A DNA stretch of 64,000 bases, taken from G963666705 sp963666705. Its GTDB lineage: Bacteria; Pseudomonadota; Alphaproteobacteria; CADEGL01. Positions 25,524-34,350 of the stretch are shown here, in pieces. Both the position numbers and the translations under genes were made by a program. Within the stretch, counting starts at the first letter, position 1, and each line of letters opens with the position of its first letter. The notes under the pieces are model-generated. The model had not been told where the DNA came from. It saw only the letters and a list, made by a program, of their open reading frames with translations, and did not search any database. The stretch is from NCBI GenBank assembly GCA_963666705.2, contig CAXXKO010000029.1, positions 248,001 through 312,000 of the forward strand. The letters run 5' to 3'.

Positions 25524-26741
25524 ATGGAACGCTGTCTCGCTGCCGCTACGGCCGCTGACGCGGTCGGGTACCCCTGCCAGATATATTTCCGGCTTCGGGA
25601 GGGAGCGCTGGCCGAGAGCCTATCCAGAAATATTCTCTGGGCGCTAGTCGGCTTGGCTTTCCTGGTGCTTCCGACGGGAGCTGCCGCCGACGGGGCCGAA
25701 CGGCTCGTTGAGATCGTCTACGAAATGGATTCCAGACCGGTCGAGGGACGACCAATGCCGGTGGCCCGGCGCGGTGTGGAGCCGGCCGGTTACGTTCTCG
25801 TCACCCGAGGTGAGACCGTCCCCACGACGCTCTTTCCGGCGCTTGGTTCGCAGTTGCCCGACACGTCGGCGACCGGGCTTTGGAGCGCGATGCGTTTGGT
25901 CAACCACTTGAACGACGTGGGCGGTGATAACCGAATGCTGGTGCCAATAGACGGCTTGCCCTATACGGCCGACCTGTCACCCGCCAGCGGCGTGGCGCCC
26001 GAGATCTCGTGGGAATTGAGCGATGGGCCCGATGGCAAGGTCGCCGTGCGCAGCGGCGACCGAGAGGTCATGATTTCGCCGGGTGACTACGCAACCGTGG
26101 CGCTGGCCGAGCGTACGGTCTCGGTCGATCGACTGGCGGACGCCGTTCTGGCGGCCTACGAGGCGAGCGGCGTGTCCGAACCGCCGCCGCGCGACTCCAT
26201 AATCGAGGACCTTGCGTCGCTGGCGCCCGACGGCGGCGATGCGACGTTCTACGCCCGGCTCATCGTGCTCAACCACGGCGACGTTATCATCAGTAGCACC
26301 GACCTCGTCTCGGCCTGGGACGACGCGCAACGGCTGGCCCGCGAGGGACCATACGAGGCTGCGTTGGCGGCGCTCGAGACGGTGCTCGACGCGGTGCCGG
26401 GCCATGCCAATGCGGCGCGCCTGTTCCACCACGTTCTCGATCTCGTAGAGGCGGGCGCGGTCCCCTCACGCGCGGTTGGAACCATCGCGTTTCCCGCCGG
26501 TCAGCCGGACGAAGATATGCAAGCGCTGTGGCGGGCAACGCACAGCGGTGCCGCTATTTTCTCTGCCGAACAGGGCTCGACCGGTTTCGCGTTTCCGATA
26601 GCAGACGGCGGCTTCGCGGCCCATCTTCCCGCCGGTGCCTATCACCTGACCGTCGACGTGCCGGGCTTTGCCACCGCTGAGCTCGATATCACGCTCGAGG
26701 GCGAGACCACAATCAATGTCCCGATACAGCGCGCGAACTAG
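25524..26741 (+). CDS. Exported protein of unknown function, partner of the HExxH protein
   Basis: The 405-residue product begins at an ATG with ggaagga upstream. After a long basic N-terminal region there is a hydrophobic signal (ILWALVGLAFLVLPTGAAADG, about 37-57), so the protein is probably secreted to the periplasm. The middle shows alternating strands and a helical pair (VSAWDDAQRLAREGPYEAALAALETVLDAVPGHANAARL) that looks like a single TPR-type repeat. The C-terminus (LPAGAYHLTVDVPGFATAELDITLEGE) resembles a carboxypeptidase-regulatory/PEGA-like beta domain. I do not recognise a named family. The stop overlaps the next gene by 26 bases, so the two are coupled. Confidence 0.7.
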   Translation: MERCLAAATAADAVGYPCQIYFRLREGALAESLSRNILWALVGLAFLVLPTGAAADGAERLVEIVYEMDSRPVEGRPMPVARRGVEPAGYVLVTRGETVPTTLFPALGSQLPDTSATGLWSAMRLVNHLNDVGGDNRMLVPIDGLPYTADLSPASGVAPEISWELSDGPDGKVAVRSGDREVMISPGDYATVALAERTVSVDRLADAVLAAYEASGVSEPPPRDSIIEDLASLAPDGGDATFYARLIVLNHGDVIISSTDLVSAWDDAQRLAREGPYEAALAALETVLDAVPGHANAARLFHHVLDLVEAGAVPSRAVGTIAFPAGQPDEDMQALWRATHSGAAIFSAEQGSTGFAFPIADGGFAAHLPAGAYHLTVDVPGFATAELDITLEGETTINVPIQRAN

Positions 26742-29700
26742 GACCGCGTTCGGCTGGGCGTTGCGCCTAGGCGCGCTGCTGGGCGCGCTGGCACTGCACC
26801 CCTCCATCGGCCATACACAGCAGAGCACACCGTCGCTGCATTCGGTGGTTCTAGACTTTCCCGATCAGGTGCCCAGTGTCGCGGAAGCCCTGTGGCGGGA
26901 TCGCTGGCGGACCGATGCATACGAGGATTTCACGGCGGGAAACCGGCGCGAGCGCGCATACCATATCCGCTTCGCCGCCGACGAGACGTTCCGGTTCATC
27001 ATTCCGCAGTCGCTGATCCAGGATCCGGCGGCCCATATCCACTGGTTCGGCGATACGCCTCACACCTACGACTGGACCAATGACGACGGAGAGGTCGTTA
27101 CGGTCACGCTCGCGGTTCCGAACAAAGTCCTGATTATACGAAGCACGCTGCTGGCCGCGGAGGCGTATTTCAACGAGGCGATCGATCGCGCCGGATATAC
27201 CGTCGGCCTCGCGGTGCCCGACGCGCCGCTCGACATATACCTCGGCAATTTCGAAACCCACGTGACCTGGAATGGATTCGCGAATTTCCGAGAGCAACAA
27301 ATCCGTCTACGCCAAAATCTCGATTTCGATAAGGCATTCCATACCCCTCTTCATGAATTGTTTCATATTGCGCAAGGAGGCCTGCTGTTTCAGCGGCACG
27401 GCGACGCCTATTTCCTGTGGTACGACGAGGCCGAAGACCATATTCGCGAATTTCTATGGGAAAGCACGGCGACCTTGATGACAGACGAGGCGATCGTCGT
27501 GCCGCGTGGCATAGGATTTCCGATGACGCGGGAAATGGATCACCTCAACGGCTACCGCGATTATTGCGAACACGATTTTTCCGAAAACCGATTGTACTTT
27601 TTCGAGCGTTACGAATACTGCGCAACACTACCAAAATACTATGCCGAACAGATCTCTGGCGGGCGTGATGGCCCCAACATAGATGCGATCCTTCATTTGC
27701 TTTTCCGGGTTTACGAAAAGGGGCGTCTGACGCCGGAAAGCTTCATGCAGGCCATGGTTGAAGGGCTGCCCGAAGATCGCTTTCCCGGCGCGGACTGGCA
27801 AGAGCGATGGCAGCGCTTCTTTACCTCTTACGCGGCAAGCATGGTGGTCCAAGGCGCCTCGGCATCCCACAATCCCGCTGACAGGCTGGGCATTCACGAC
27901 GATGCATTCAGCCGTGGACAGAGGGTGCTGCCCATCGGGGTGGATAATAATGTGGTCGAGGATTATTCGTCGCTGCCCGAGCGTCTCTATGCGACGCCGG
28001 CAAACGACGATGAGGAGCGCGCGATACGTCTGGCTACGTTGGCCGAAGCGATCGACTTGCTTCCGATAAGCTACGCGCTGGAATTGCTCGACCTGGGAAA
28101 ATTGCACCGCCAGCTTGCCGGCCCAGTATCGGTCTTTTTCTTTGCCGCGGGCGAACCGGGAACCGATGCATTCGTGCTACGCCAATCCTACCCGAGGGGC
28201 GATCTGAGTAACGACAGGCTGCAAACCGTATTTGCCTGGAACCGCGCGTTGTCGTGGCTGCCGGATCCGTCGACCGGCGAGGTCTCCAATGTCGTCGAAG
28301 AGATAAACGTCGATAATAGCGTCGAAAACCAGGACCTTTGGCTGGGCCTTGTAAATGCCGGTCTGCCAAAACGCAGGCGCATGGCGGCATGGGCGCTTGT
28401 CGTGTCGCCACGGTTGATCCCACTGGGCCGTGGCACATCCGCTCGCGCGGTGCGTCTGGTCGACGGTGCCCCGGCGCAACGATTGACCACGCACGAGTTC
28501 TACAATGGCGATGACTTCGTGCTGTCCGTCGACACCACCGGGCAACTGCACTTGGGCGCGGGCACGCGAAACGACATTCCGGCGGACGAGCGCAGCATCG
28601 ACCTGACGCTGATTTGCAGCGATAGCCAGCGGGTGACATTGGCGGATCCCGGTATCAGCATCGACGCTCATGCGACACCCGGTCAGTACGGTCTGCCGAC
28701 GAGGTACAACTACAAGCTGCGCGGCCGCATTGCACCGGACAACGCCATCACCGGCGAGTGCCGGGCGCGGGTGGAGCTGACATCGCTGTTGAACCTGGGC
28801 GGCGGCGACCATCAGGTGGACGAAAGCTTTGTCTTTCGCCTGGATGATCCAAGGCCTTGGGTTGAGAGCGTGCGGGTTCGGTCGGGCGGGACCGTTGCCT
28901 ACGACAGCACGACATTGACGCTGGAGCCGATCGCGCCGGCCGGCGGCCAATACACCGTCGAGATCGAGGTCGCATTTTCGACCCTGATGGGCGAGACGGC
29001 GGTGGAGATCACTGCGGGGTTGGAGGCGCCGTACGATCGTTACAAATTCAACACCGATCCGATCGTCTATGGCGAGGTGGACTGGATCAACGATCCCGTA
29101 TTGGACGCCCCGCCGAACACCTATCGCACGGTGGTCGGGACCACACTGACGGTCCCCGAGTCCGACGTACCCGAAGGCGGCTTCCTGTGGTTCTCGATCG
29201 GTGGCACCGCCGAGAGCCCGGCAACCGGACTGGATTACGATCCAAGCACGTCGGGGATACAGCCAAATACACGGCACTATGTCCTGCTCGGCACGAACGA
29301 CTATTACCGCGCCACGATATCGATGGAGAAGGAGCTCATGGGCGCGTTGCGCGACCAGCGGGACGACGGGGTGCGCGAGTCATACGACTACAAGATCGAA
29401 TACCAGCCAATCGAGACTCAGTTCCGCCTGATCGAGTCCGCGCATTTAGGGGCGGGGCGCACGTACTTCGTGGAAGCGTGGCGGGGTGGGTTGGATTTCG
29501 TGTTGCAAGACATTGAGTATCAACGGACGCTTCTGGCGCAATTCAGGGCAAATGTGCAAGCCATAGACGACGCCTTGGCGCCAGGCACAGTCACCGGGGC
29601 AACACGCGAAAGCTACGAGTTGAACCGCCGGAATTTGGTCGGCCAGATTGCCTCTACAGAACCGTACATCGCGGTGCTCGAGGCAATCGTGGCTGCCGTC

Positions 29701-31698
29701 CGGCGAACCGAGGCGGATTTTCAAGCGGTCATTCGATTGCTTGATGGGGCGATCAGCTACGACTGCCACACGATCCTTGGTGGACCGGTATTGGCCCGCT
29801 TCGGCGGCATGCGCGGGCGGTATGAAGAGCGGATTTCCTATCCGCCGTTCTACTGGGGCGGCGATGATTCCTTTGTCAGCAGAAAGGTCGAGATCGCCAC
29901 ATACGATGCGCCCGGATGGTACAGCCATTCGGCCATACCACGCCTTTTGGAGGGATACGGTCATTGCCCGACGTTAGAGGTGTGGCACTTCGATCGTGAT
30001 GACCTCGACCGGGCGCGAGCACTTCTGGCCAAGGCGCCGGACTACGTTTCTGTACCGCCGAACGAGATTGCCGAGGACTCGCCGGCCGTCGAAATGATCG
30101 CGCCGACACTCGCCATATACCAGGACACGCTGCAGTTTGCCCTCGAAGAACTCTTGACGATTGCTTGGCGGTTCGTGCCCGACCCCGGCGACGGTATCGA
30201 GATGGCTGAGGATCTGCCGGTCTTCCGTGACAATAATCCACGCCTGCCGGTATTGGACGATGGCCCCATGATGCGTGTCCGCTTCAAGCCTCAAGACGTG
30301 TGGCCGTTCATGGTCGACGGCCACGGTCAACGGAACTACACGTTTCGCGGCAGGGAAAACGTCGACGAGACCGAGCCGTTTACCTTCGCCAATCGCCGGG
30401 ACGCGGAGGCCGATGAACCGTACTATCGGATCCATTCGGACATAACCGGCTTGCCGCGCGAGCTATTTGAGGAACCGTATTTCGAGCCCATCGAGCGTGG
30501 CTACGATGTTAACTGCTATTTGGCCCAAGGCGGGGCACAGCAGGTCACCAATCGGACCCATGACACGCGCTACGGCGAACGCGACGAGACGCTGGTCATC
30601 AATGGACGGGCGCCCCGAGACACCCTTGAGGGTACTTTGGAATGCCAATGGAGGTCGGGCCGCCCGATCGGCGACGAGGTGCATCTGAGCCAAATCCGAT
30701 GGGACTTTGTGCGCAACGGTTTGCCGACGGAGACCGACATGAGTTGGCTCGGCCAGGCGGATCTACCGCCGCCACTGCTGCCGTCTACGACCGAAATCGC
30801 AGAGGGCGAGGCGAGTGAGGCGGACGAGGCGGATCCGCCAGCGAGCGCCGCAACGGAAACAACGTCGCCAACCCAGCCGCCGGCCGAGGCGCAGCCGGAC
30901 GATGGATCCGAAAGCGAAACAGCTGTCGCCGACCCGAACGCGCCGCCCGCAGATGACGCTGCGCCCTCGCCGCTCGTGGACACGGAGGAGCCCGCCGAAG
31001 TCGAGGGCGGGTCCGACGACCAGCGGCTGGAGCACGACGAAGCCGGCGACAGCGCGGCGGACGCGCCGCCCGAGGAGGCGATCGGGGGCATGCTCGGGCC
31101 TGGCATCCAGGTATCCTCCACGGTGCGATACACGGGTGTGCTAACGGGCACGATCACCAATGACAGCGACGCTTACGAGCCCGGCGACGTGGCGCTCTAT
31201 GTCGAAGGGCCCGGCCTGCCGCCACCCGACGGCCAGCCAATACTACTGGACCTGCAGGACGGCTTCCCGCAGGATTTCGTGGCCATAGTGGCGGGAGGCT
31301 CGGTCCGGCTTCGCAACGTCGAGCAGCCCGGCGGGCCGAGCTACACGCTGCTGAGCGAATCCGAATTGCGCCCCTTTGAGATCGTGCTGTCGCCCGGCGA
31401 CGAGGAAGTGATCGAATTTCCCGACTCGGGTCGGCTAACGGTCGTCAACAAGGACAACGCGTCCCAACTTCTCGAGCTGTTGGTGGTCCCCAGTACCCGC
31501 ATCAACGTGTTGGATGGCTCGATCTACATGATCCGCGACATTCCGCCGGGTCCGCACATTCTCCACGTCGTCACGCAGAGCCGCCGCTTTCAACCTTTGA
31601 CTATGTCGGTCCAAGTGCAGCCCGTCGGCAACACGCATAAGAACATCGTACTGGTGGAACGTGGCAACGGTGGCGCGATTACATCTGCAGGCGAATAG
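26716..31698 (+). CDS. Very large exported protein with HExxH metalloprotease motif
   Basis: This 1660-residue protein starts at MSRYSARTRTAFGWALR, with a signal peptide to about residue 36 (cleavage near GHTQQ). Residues 213-217 read HELFH, an HExxH zinc motif, and E249 in FLWESTATLMTDEA is well placed as the third ligand, giving a gluzincin-like pattern. The central part is rich in beta strands and has a predicted coiled coil near residues 935-1010. Residues about 1355-1455 form an acidic, Pro- and Ala-rich linker. The last 200 residues look like a beta-sandwich (VLTGTITNDSD to NIVLVERGN). No family is recognised. Upstream frames at 26668 would lie inside the preceding gene; the ATG at 26716 is preferred because the signal peptide follows directly. 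Confidence 0.7.
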   Translation: MSRYSARTRTAFGWALRLGALLGALALHPSIGHTQQSTPSLHSVVLDFPDQVPSVAEALWRDRWRTDAYEDFTAGNRRERAYHIRFAADETFRFIIPQSLIQDPAAHIHWFGDTPHTYDWTNDDGEVVTVTLAVPNKVLIIRSTLLAAEAYFNEAIDRAGYTVGLAVPDAPLDIYLGNFETHVTWNGFANFREQQIRLRQNLDFDKAFHTPLHELFHIAQGGLLFQRHGDAYFLWYDEAEDHIREFLWESTATLMTDEAIVVPRGIGFPMTREMDHLNGYRDYCEHDFSENRLYFFERYEYCATLPKYYAEQISGGRDGPNIDAILHLLFRVYEKGRLTPESFMQAMVEGLPEDRFPGADWQERWQRFFTSYAASMVVQGASASHNPADRLGIHDDAFSRGQRVLPIGVDNNVVEDYSSLPERLYATPANDDEERAIRLATLAEAIDLLPISYALELLDLGKLHRQLAGPVSVFFFAAGEPGTDAFVLRQSYPRGDLSNDRLQTVFAWNRALSWLPDPSTGEVSNVVEEINVDNSVENQDLWLGLVNAGLPKRRRMAAWALVVSPRLIPLGRGTSARAVRLVDGAPAQRLTTHEFYNGDDFVLSVDTTGQLHLGAGTRNDIPADERSIDLTLICSDSQRVTLADPGISIDAHATPGQYGLPTRYNYKLRGRIAPDNAITGECRARVELTSLLNLGGGDHQVDESFVFRLDDPRPWVESVRVRSGGTVAYDSTTLTLEPIAPAGGQYTVEIEVAFSTLMGETAVEITAGLEAPYDRYKFNTDPIVYGEVDWINDPVLDAPPNTYRTVVGTTLTVPESDVPEGGFLWFSIGGTAESPATGLDYDPSTSGIQPNTRHYVLLGTNDYYRATISMEKELMGALRDQRDDGVRESYDYKIEYQPIETQFRLIESAHLGAGRTYFVEAWRGGLDFVLQDIEYQRTLLAQFRANVQAIDDALAPGTVTGATRESYELNRRNLVGQIASTEPYIAVLEAIVAAVRRTEADFQAVIRLLDGAISYDCHTILGGPVLARFGGMRGRYEERISYPPFYWGGDDSFVSRKVEIATYDAPGWYSHSAIPRLLEGYGHCPTLEVWHFDRDDLDRARALLAKAPDYVSVPPNEIAEDSPAVEMIAPTLAIYQDTLQFALEELLTIAWRFVPDPGDGIEMAEDLPVFRDNNPRLPVLDDGPMMRVRFKPQDVWPFMVDGHGQRNYTFRGRENVDETEPFTFANRRDAEADEPYYRIHSDITGLPRELFEEPYFEPIERGYDVNCYLAQGGAQQVTNRTHDTRYGERDETLVINGRAPRDTLEGTLECQWRSGRPIGDEVHLSQIRWDFVRNGLPTETDMSWLGQADLPPPLLPSTTEIAEGEASEADEADPPASAATETTSPTQPPAEAQPDDGSESETAVADPNAPPADDAAPSPLVDTEEPAEVEGGSDDQRLEHDEAGDSAADAPPEEAIGGMLGPGIQVSSTVRYTGVLTGTITNDSDAYEPGDVALYVEGPGLPPPDGQPILLDLQDGFPQDFVAIVAGGSVRLRNVEQPGGPSYTLLSESELRPFEIVLSPGDEEVIEFPDSGRLTVVNKDNASQLLELLVVPSTRINVLDGSIYMIRDIPPGPHILHVVTQSRRFQPLTMSVQVQPVGNTHKNIVLVERGNGGAITSAGE

Positions 31699-31946
31699 AG
31701 GCGAAGCCAACGAATGATTCGGGCTGATCCTGGCACAATGACTTTTTGCCATTCAGTCCCCGGAGTGTAGGGCTACTGGTGGCCAAAGTTCGCGAGCGCC
31801 TCTCCGTGCGGCTAGCGCACCTCCGACCAAGGGTCCGATTGTCCACGCTTGGAATGATCGCTTCAGGTCAAAACCGAACCTAGACAAAGGCCAACCTATC
31901 CGTAGCTCCCACGGTTCTGCCGTAAGCCGAGTCGGCCCCCCGCCCC

Positions 31947-33026
31947 TCAGCCGAGCCAGCGCCCGGCGATGAGGGCCGCCGCCTCCTCGGCGCCGGTCGC
32001 GCGCGCGGGTTCGGGCCTCGGCATGGCCCATAGGGCCTCGAGCGGCCCGGCGAAGGCGCCGCGTATGAGGTCGCCCCTGGCCAGCTCATGGCAGGGGACG
32101 TGGCGGGCGAGCCAGGCGAGGAGGCCGGGCTCCTCCGGCCACCCGTCGCGGCGCACGTAGAGCACCGGGACGCCGCCACACCCCGCCTCGACGAAGGCGC
32201 CGTAGCCCGGCTTGGTGACAAGCGCGTCGGCCGAGGCGAGGGCGTCGATGAAGGGGATACCGAGGCTGGCAACGCCGGCCATGTCGGGCCGCGCCGCCGC
32301 GAGGCCGTCCTGGACCAGCCACCGCACGCCCGGAATCGCCGGCCACAGCTCGGTGGGCAGGTCGAGGGCCGCGCCACCGGGGGCGAGGAGGACCAGCCGG
32401 TCGCCCGTATCGGCGCCGAGGTACTTGCGTATTTCCGTGCCCCGGTCGCGGCCCAGCCGGGCGATCGGCCCCACGTCGTGGATCTCGGTGTCGAGCTCCA
32501 TGGCAAGCGCGGGCTCGAGCCGGATGAACGCGGCCGCCGTCCCGTAGGCGGCGCGGATTCGCCGCTCGATTCGGCGGGCCCGCGGCGCTTCACCGCAGTA
32601 GTGGGCGTAGACCTCGGCCCAGTTGAGGGAGCAGAGAGCCACCGCCGGGGTGCCGATCTCCGACGCCGCCGCGAGTGTCAGGTAAGGGACGTTGGCCAGC
32701 ACGAGGTCGGGTTCGAGGCTCGTAAGCCACTCGGCCTCGGCCTGAAGGGTGGCGTTCCAGTTGACGTGCAGGGCCTCGTAGGCCCGGGCGCTCTCCTCGA
32801 CCCGCACGTCGAGGGCCGTGCCCATCGCCATGCCGAAATCGCTCCGCCGTTCCACCACCTCGAAAGGCCCGGTGAAGAGCTCGGCGAGGAGCGGGCGCGG
32901 CACGGCCGTCGCCAACGTCACCCGCAATTCGGACATGCGCGCGGAGAGCGCGTTCACGACGGGCGCGGTCTGGGCCGCGTGTCCGTAGCCGTGGGGCGAG
33001 ATGGCGACGGTGAGGTGCTGGGTCAC
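31947..33026 (-). CDS. GT-B type glycosyltransferase
   Basis: The protein of about 359 residues starts at a GTG (VTQHLTVAISPHGYGHAAQTAPV). The HGYGHA segment is the glycine-rich N-terminal loop of GT-B enzymes. The C-terminal half has LVLLAPGG and VTKPGYGAFVEAGCGGVPVLYVRR, similar to the donor-binding region of MurG/GT1-like enzymes. It may glycosylate a lipid or small molecule; donor and acceptor cannot be told. The GTG lies 21 bases after the stop of the upstream GST-like gene, so the two form an operon. The longer frame to 33179 overlaps that gene and is unlikely. Confidence 0.75.
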   Translation of the reverse strand: MTQHLTVAISPHGYGHAAQTAPVVNALSARMSELRVTLATAVPRPLLAELFTGPFEVVERRSDFGMAMGTALDVRVEESARAYEALHVNWNATLQAEAEWLTSLEPDLVLANVPYLTLAAASEIGTPAVALCSLNWAEVYAHYCGEAPRARRIERRIRAAYGTAAAFIRLEPALAMELDTEIHDVGPIARLGRDRGTEIRKYLGADTGDRLVLLAPGGAALDLPTELWPAIPGVRWLVQDGLAAARPDMAGVASLGIPFIDALASADALVTKPGYGAFVEAGCGGVPVLYVRRDGWPEEPGLLAWLARHVPCHELARGDLIRGAFAGPLEALWAMPRPEPARATGAEEAAALIAGRWLG

Positions 33027-33046
33027 GGAATTGTTCGGGCGGCCGA

Positions 33047-33745
33047 CTACTGGCGCGGGGCGGCTTCCATGCTCGTCAACGGGCCAGCGGCTTGCGCGGC
33101 GGTGAAGTCCCGCATCTGTCCCTCGACCTCGTCGAGCTGTGCCGTGAGCCTCGGGCGCGCCTTGACGAGGTCGTAGCACCGCCTCACGGCCGGGAACTCG
33201 TCCAGGAGGTGCTCAGGCGGCTCGAACCCGGAGCCGGCGAGGAACGCCATATAGATGTCCGCGACGCTGAGCCGCTCGCCCAGGAGGTAGGGGCCATTGT
33301 CTTTGAGGGCATCGTCGAGGACCCGCCAGCGGTCGCGCGCCGTGATCAGGGACTGGGCCTTGATCCGGGGCGTGTCCGCCGGGTCGGTCGAGTAGCGGTG
33401 CGGATAGTAGTACCGCTTCATGACCGGGTGGATGTCGTTCACGAGGAAGAAGTACCTGGCGTAGAAGAGCCCGCGCAGGGGGTCGTCGATCTCGGGCACG
33501 AGGCCGGGGCGCCCATGGCGATCGGCGAGGGTGAGCATGATGCCCGGCGCCTCGTGCAGGATCAGGCCCTCGGGCGTGATCAGCGAGGGTATCCAGCCCG
33601 CCGGGTTGATGGCCAGGTATTCGGGCTTGCGGTGCTGGCCCATGATCGTGTCGACCTCGCGGATCTCGTATTCGAGCTCCAGCTCCTCGAGCACCATCAG
33701 CACGGCGCTGCCGATCGAGAGCTTCGACCAGTAAAGGATGTACAT
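33047..33745 (-). CDS. Glutathione S-transferase-family protein
   Basis: This 232-residue protein has a thioredoxin-like N-terminal domain (MYILYWSKLSIGSAVLMVLEE, then NPAGWIPSLITPEG with the cis-Pro and LHEAPGIMLTLAD, the glutathione-binding region) and an all-helical C-terminal domain with the N-capping motif LLGERLSVADIYMAFL. The start is placed at the ATG that begins the first beta strand; the longer frame adds 15 basic residues. It is upstream of the glycosyltransferase gene in the same direction. The substrate is unknown. Confidence 0.87.
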   Translation of the reverse strand: MYILYWSKLSIGSAVLMVLEELELEYEIREVDTIMGQHRKPEYLAINPAGWIPSLITPEGLILHEAPGIMLTLADRHGRPGLVPEIDDPLRGLFYARYFFLVNDIHPVMKRYYYPHRYSTDPADTPRIKAQSLITARDRWRVLDDALKDNGPYLLGERLSVADIYMAFLAGSGFEPPEHLLDEFPAVRRCYDLVKARPRLTAQLDEVEGQMRDFTAAQAAGPLTSMEAAPRQ

Positions 33746-34085
33746 CGGGTCTTCTTTCCGGCTGTCCAAACGGCGGGGCCCGCCCCTCACCGTATCTGGT
33801 TCCAGTTCGGGGCACTAATCCTCGAGCTCGCAATGAGGATTTACGACCCAACAGCAGGGCGGCGAATCGGTTGAGGCTTGTCAAGGTCGTGGGAATAGAA
33901 TCCGTTTATTATCAATATGTTATGGAATAGAGGTTCGAACCTTGACAAAACTCGACACTTGCGCCCATTGGCCCGGAGGTGACGATCAATATCGAAACAT
34001 AACTTGAACATCAATGAGGGTCAAGAAGTTTATTCGAGCCAGTCGCGGCGCGCCGAGGCGACTGGAGGGGGCGGCATACGGCACG
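33746..34085. other. Intergenic region with an AT-rich patch
   Basis: Between the GST-like gene and the tandem repeat lie 340 bases without a convincing gene. The part from about 33880 to 34040 is unusually AT-rich for this genome (runs such as tttattatcaatatgttatgg). It contains aggttcgaaccttgacaa with a short palindrome ggttcgaacc at 33931-33940. It probably contains the promoter of the GST operon. I see no RNA gene. Confidence 0.4.
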
Positions 34086-34350
34086 CGCCGTTGGGATTTC
34101 CCCCGTCGCCGTTGGATATCCTTAACGCCGATCCGCGTCGAGGCCCGGACGGGCCGTAACGCCTGAGCGGAGGATCGATGGCGGTGCGCGAGCCCGGCCC
34201 GGGCCAAGGCCCGTTAGCTCGCCGTTGGGATTTCCCCCGTCGCCGTTGGATATCCTTAACGCCGATCCGCGTCGAGGCCCGGACGGGCCGTAACGCCTGA
34301 GCGGAGGATCGATGGCGGTGCGCGAGCCCGGCCCGGGCCAAGGCCCGTTA
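34086..34350. repeat. Tandem duplication of a 131-bp unit after a kinase gene
   Basis: Bases 34086-34216 and 34220-34350 appear identical and are separated by gct. Each begins cgccgttgggatttcccc and ends ggcccgtta. The second unit ends with the TAA stop codon of the hybrid histidine kinase (minus strand), so the duplicated piece is the region just after that gene. It contains the GC-rich inverted segment around cccgggcc, which may act as terminator. Confidence 0.9.

Noticed and set aside
31699..31946. Small open frames in the gap after the large exported protein
   Set aside because: They overlap the end of the glycosyltransferase gene or have no ribosome site; I see nothing convincing in this gap.
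34086..34350. Possible CRISPR-like repeats
   Set aside because: Only two long units with a 3-base spacer; this is a simple tandem duplication. No array was found in the window.
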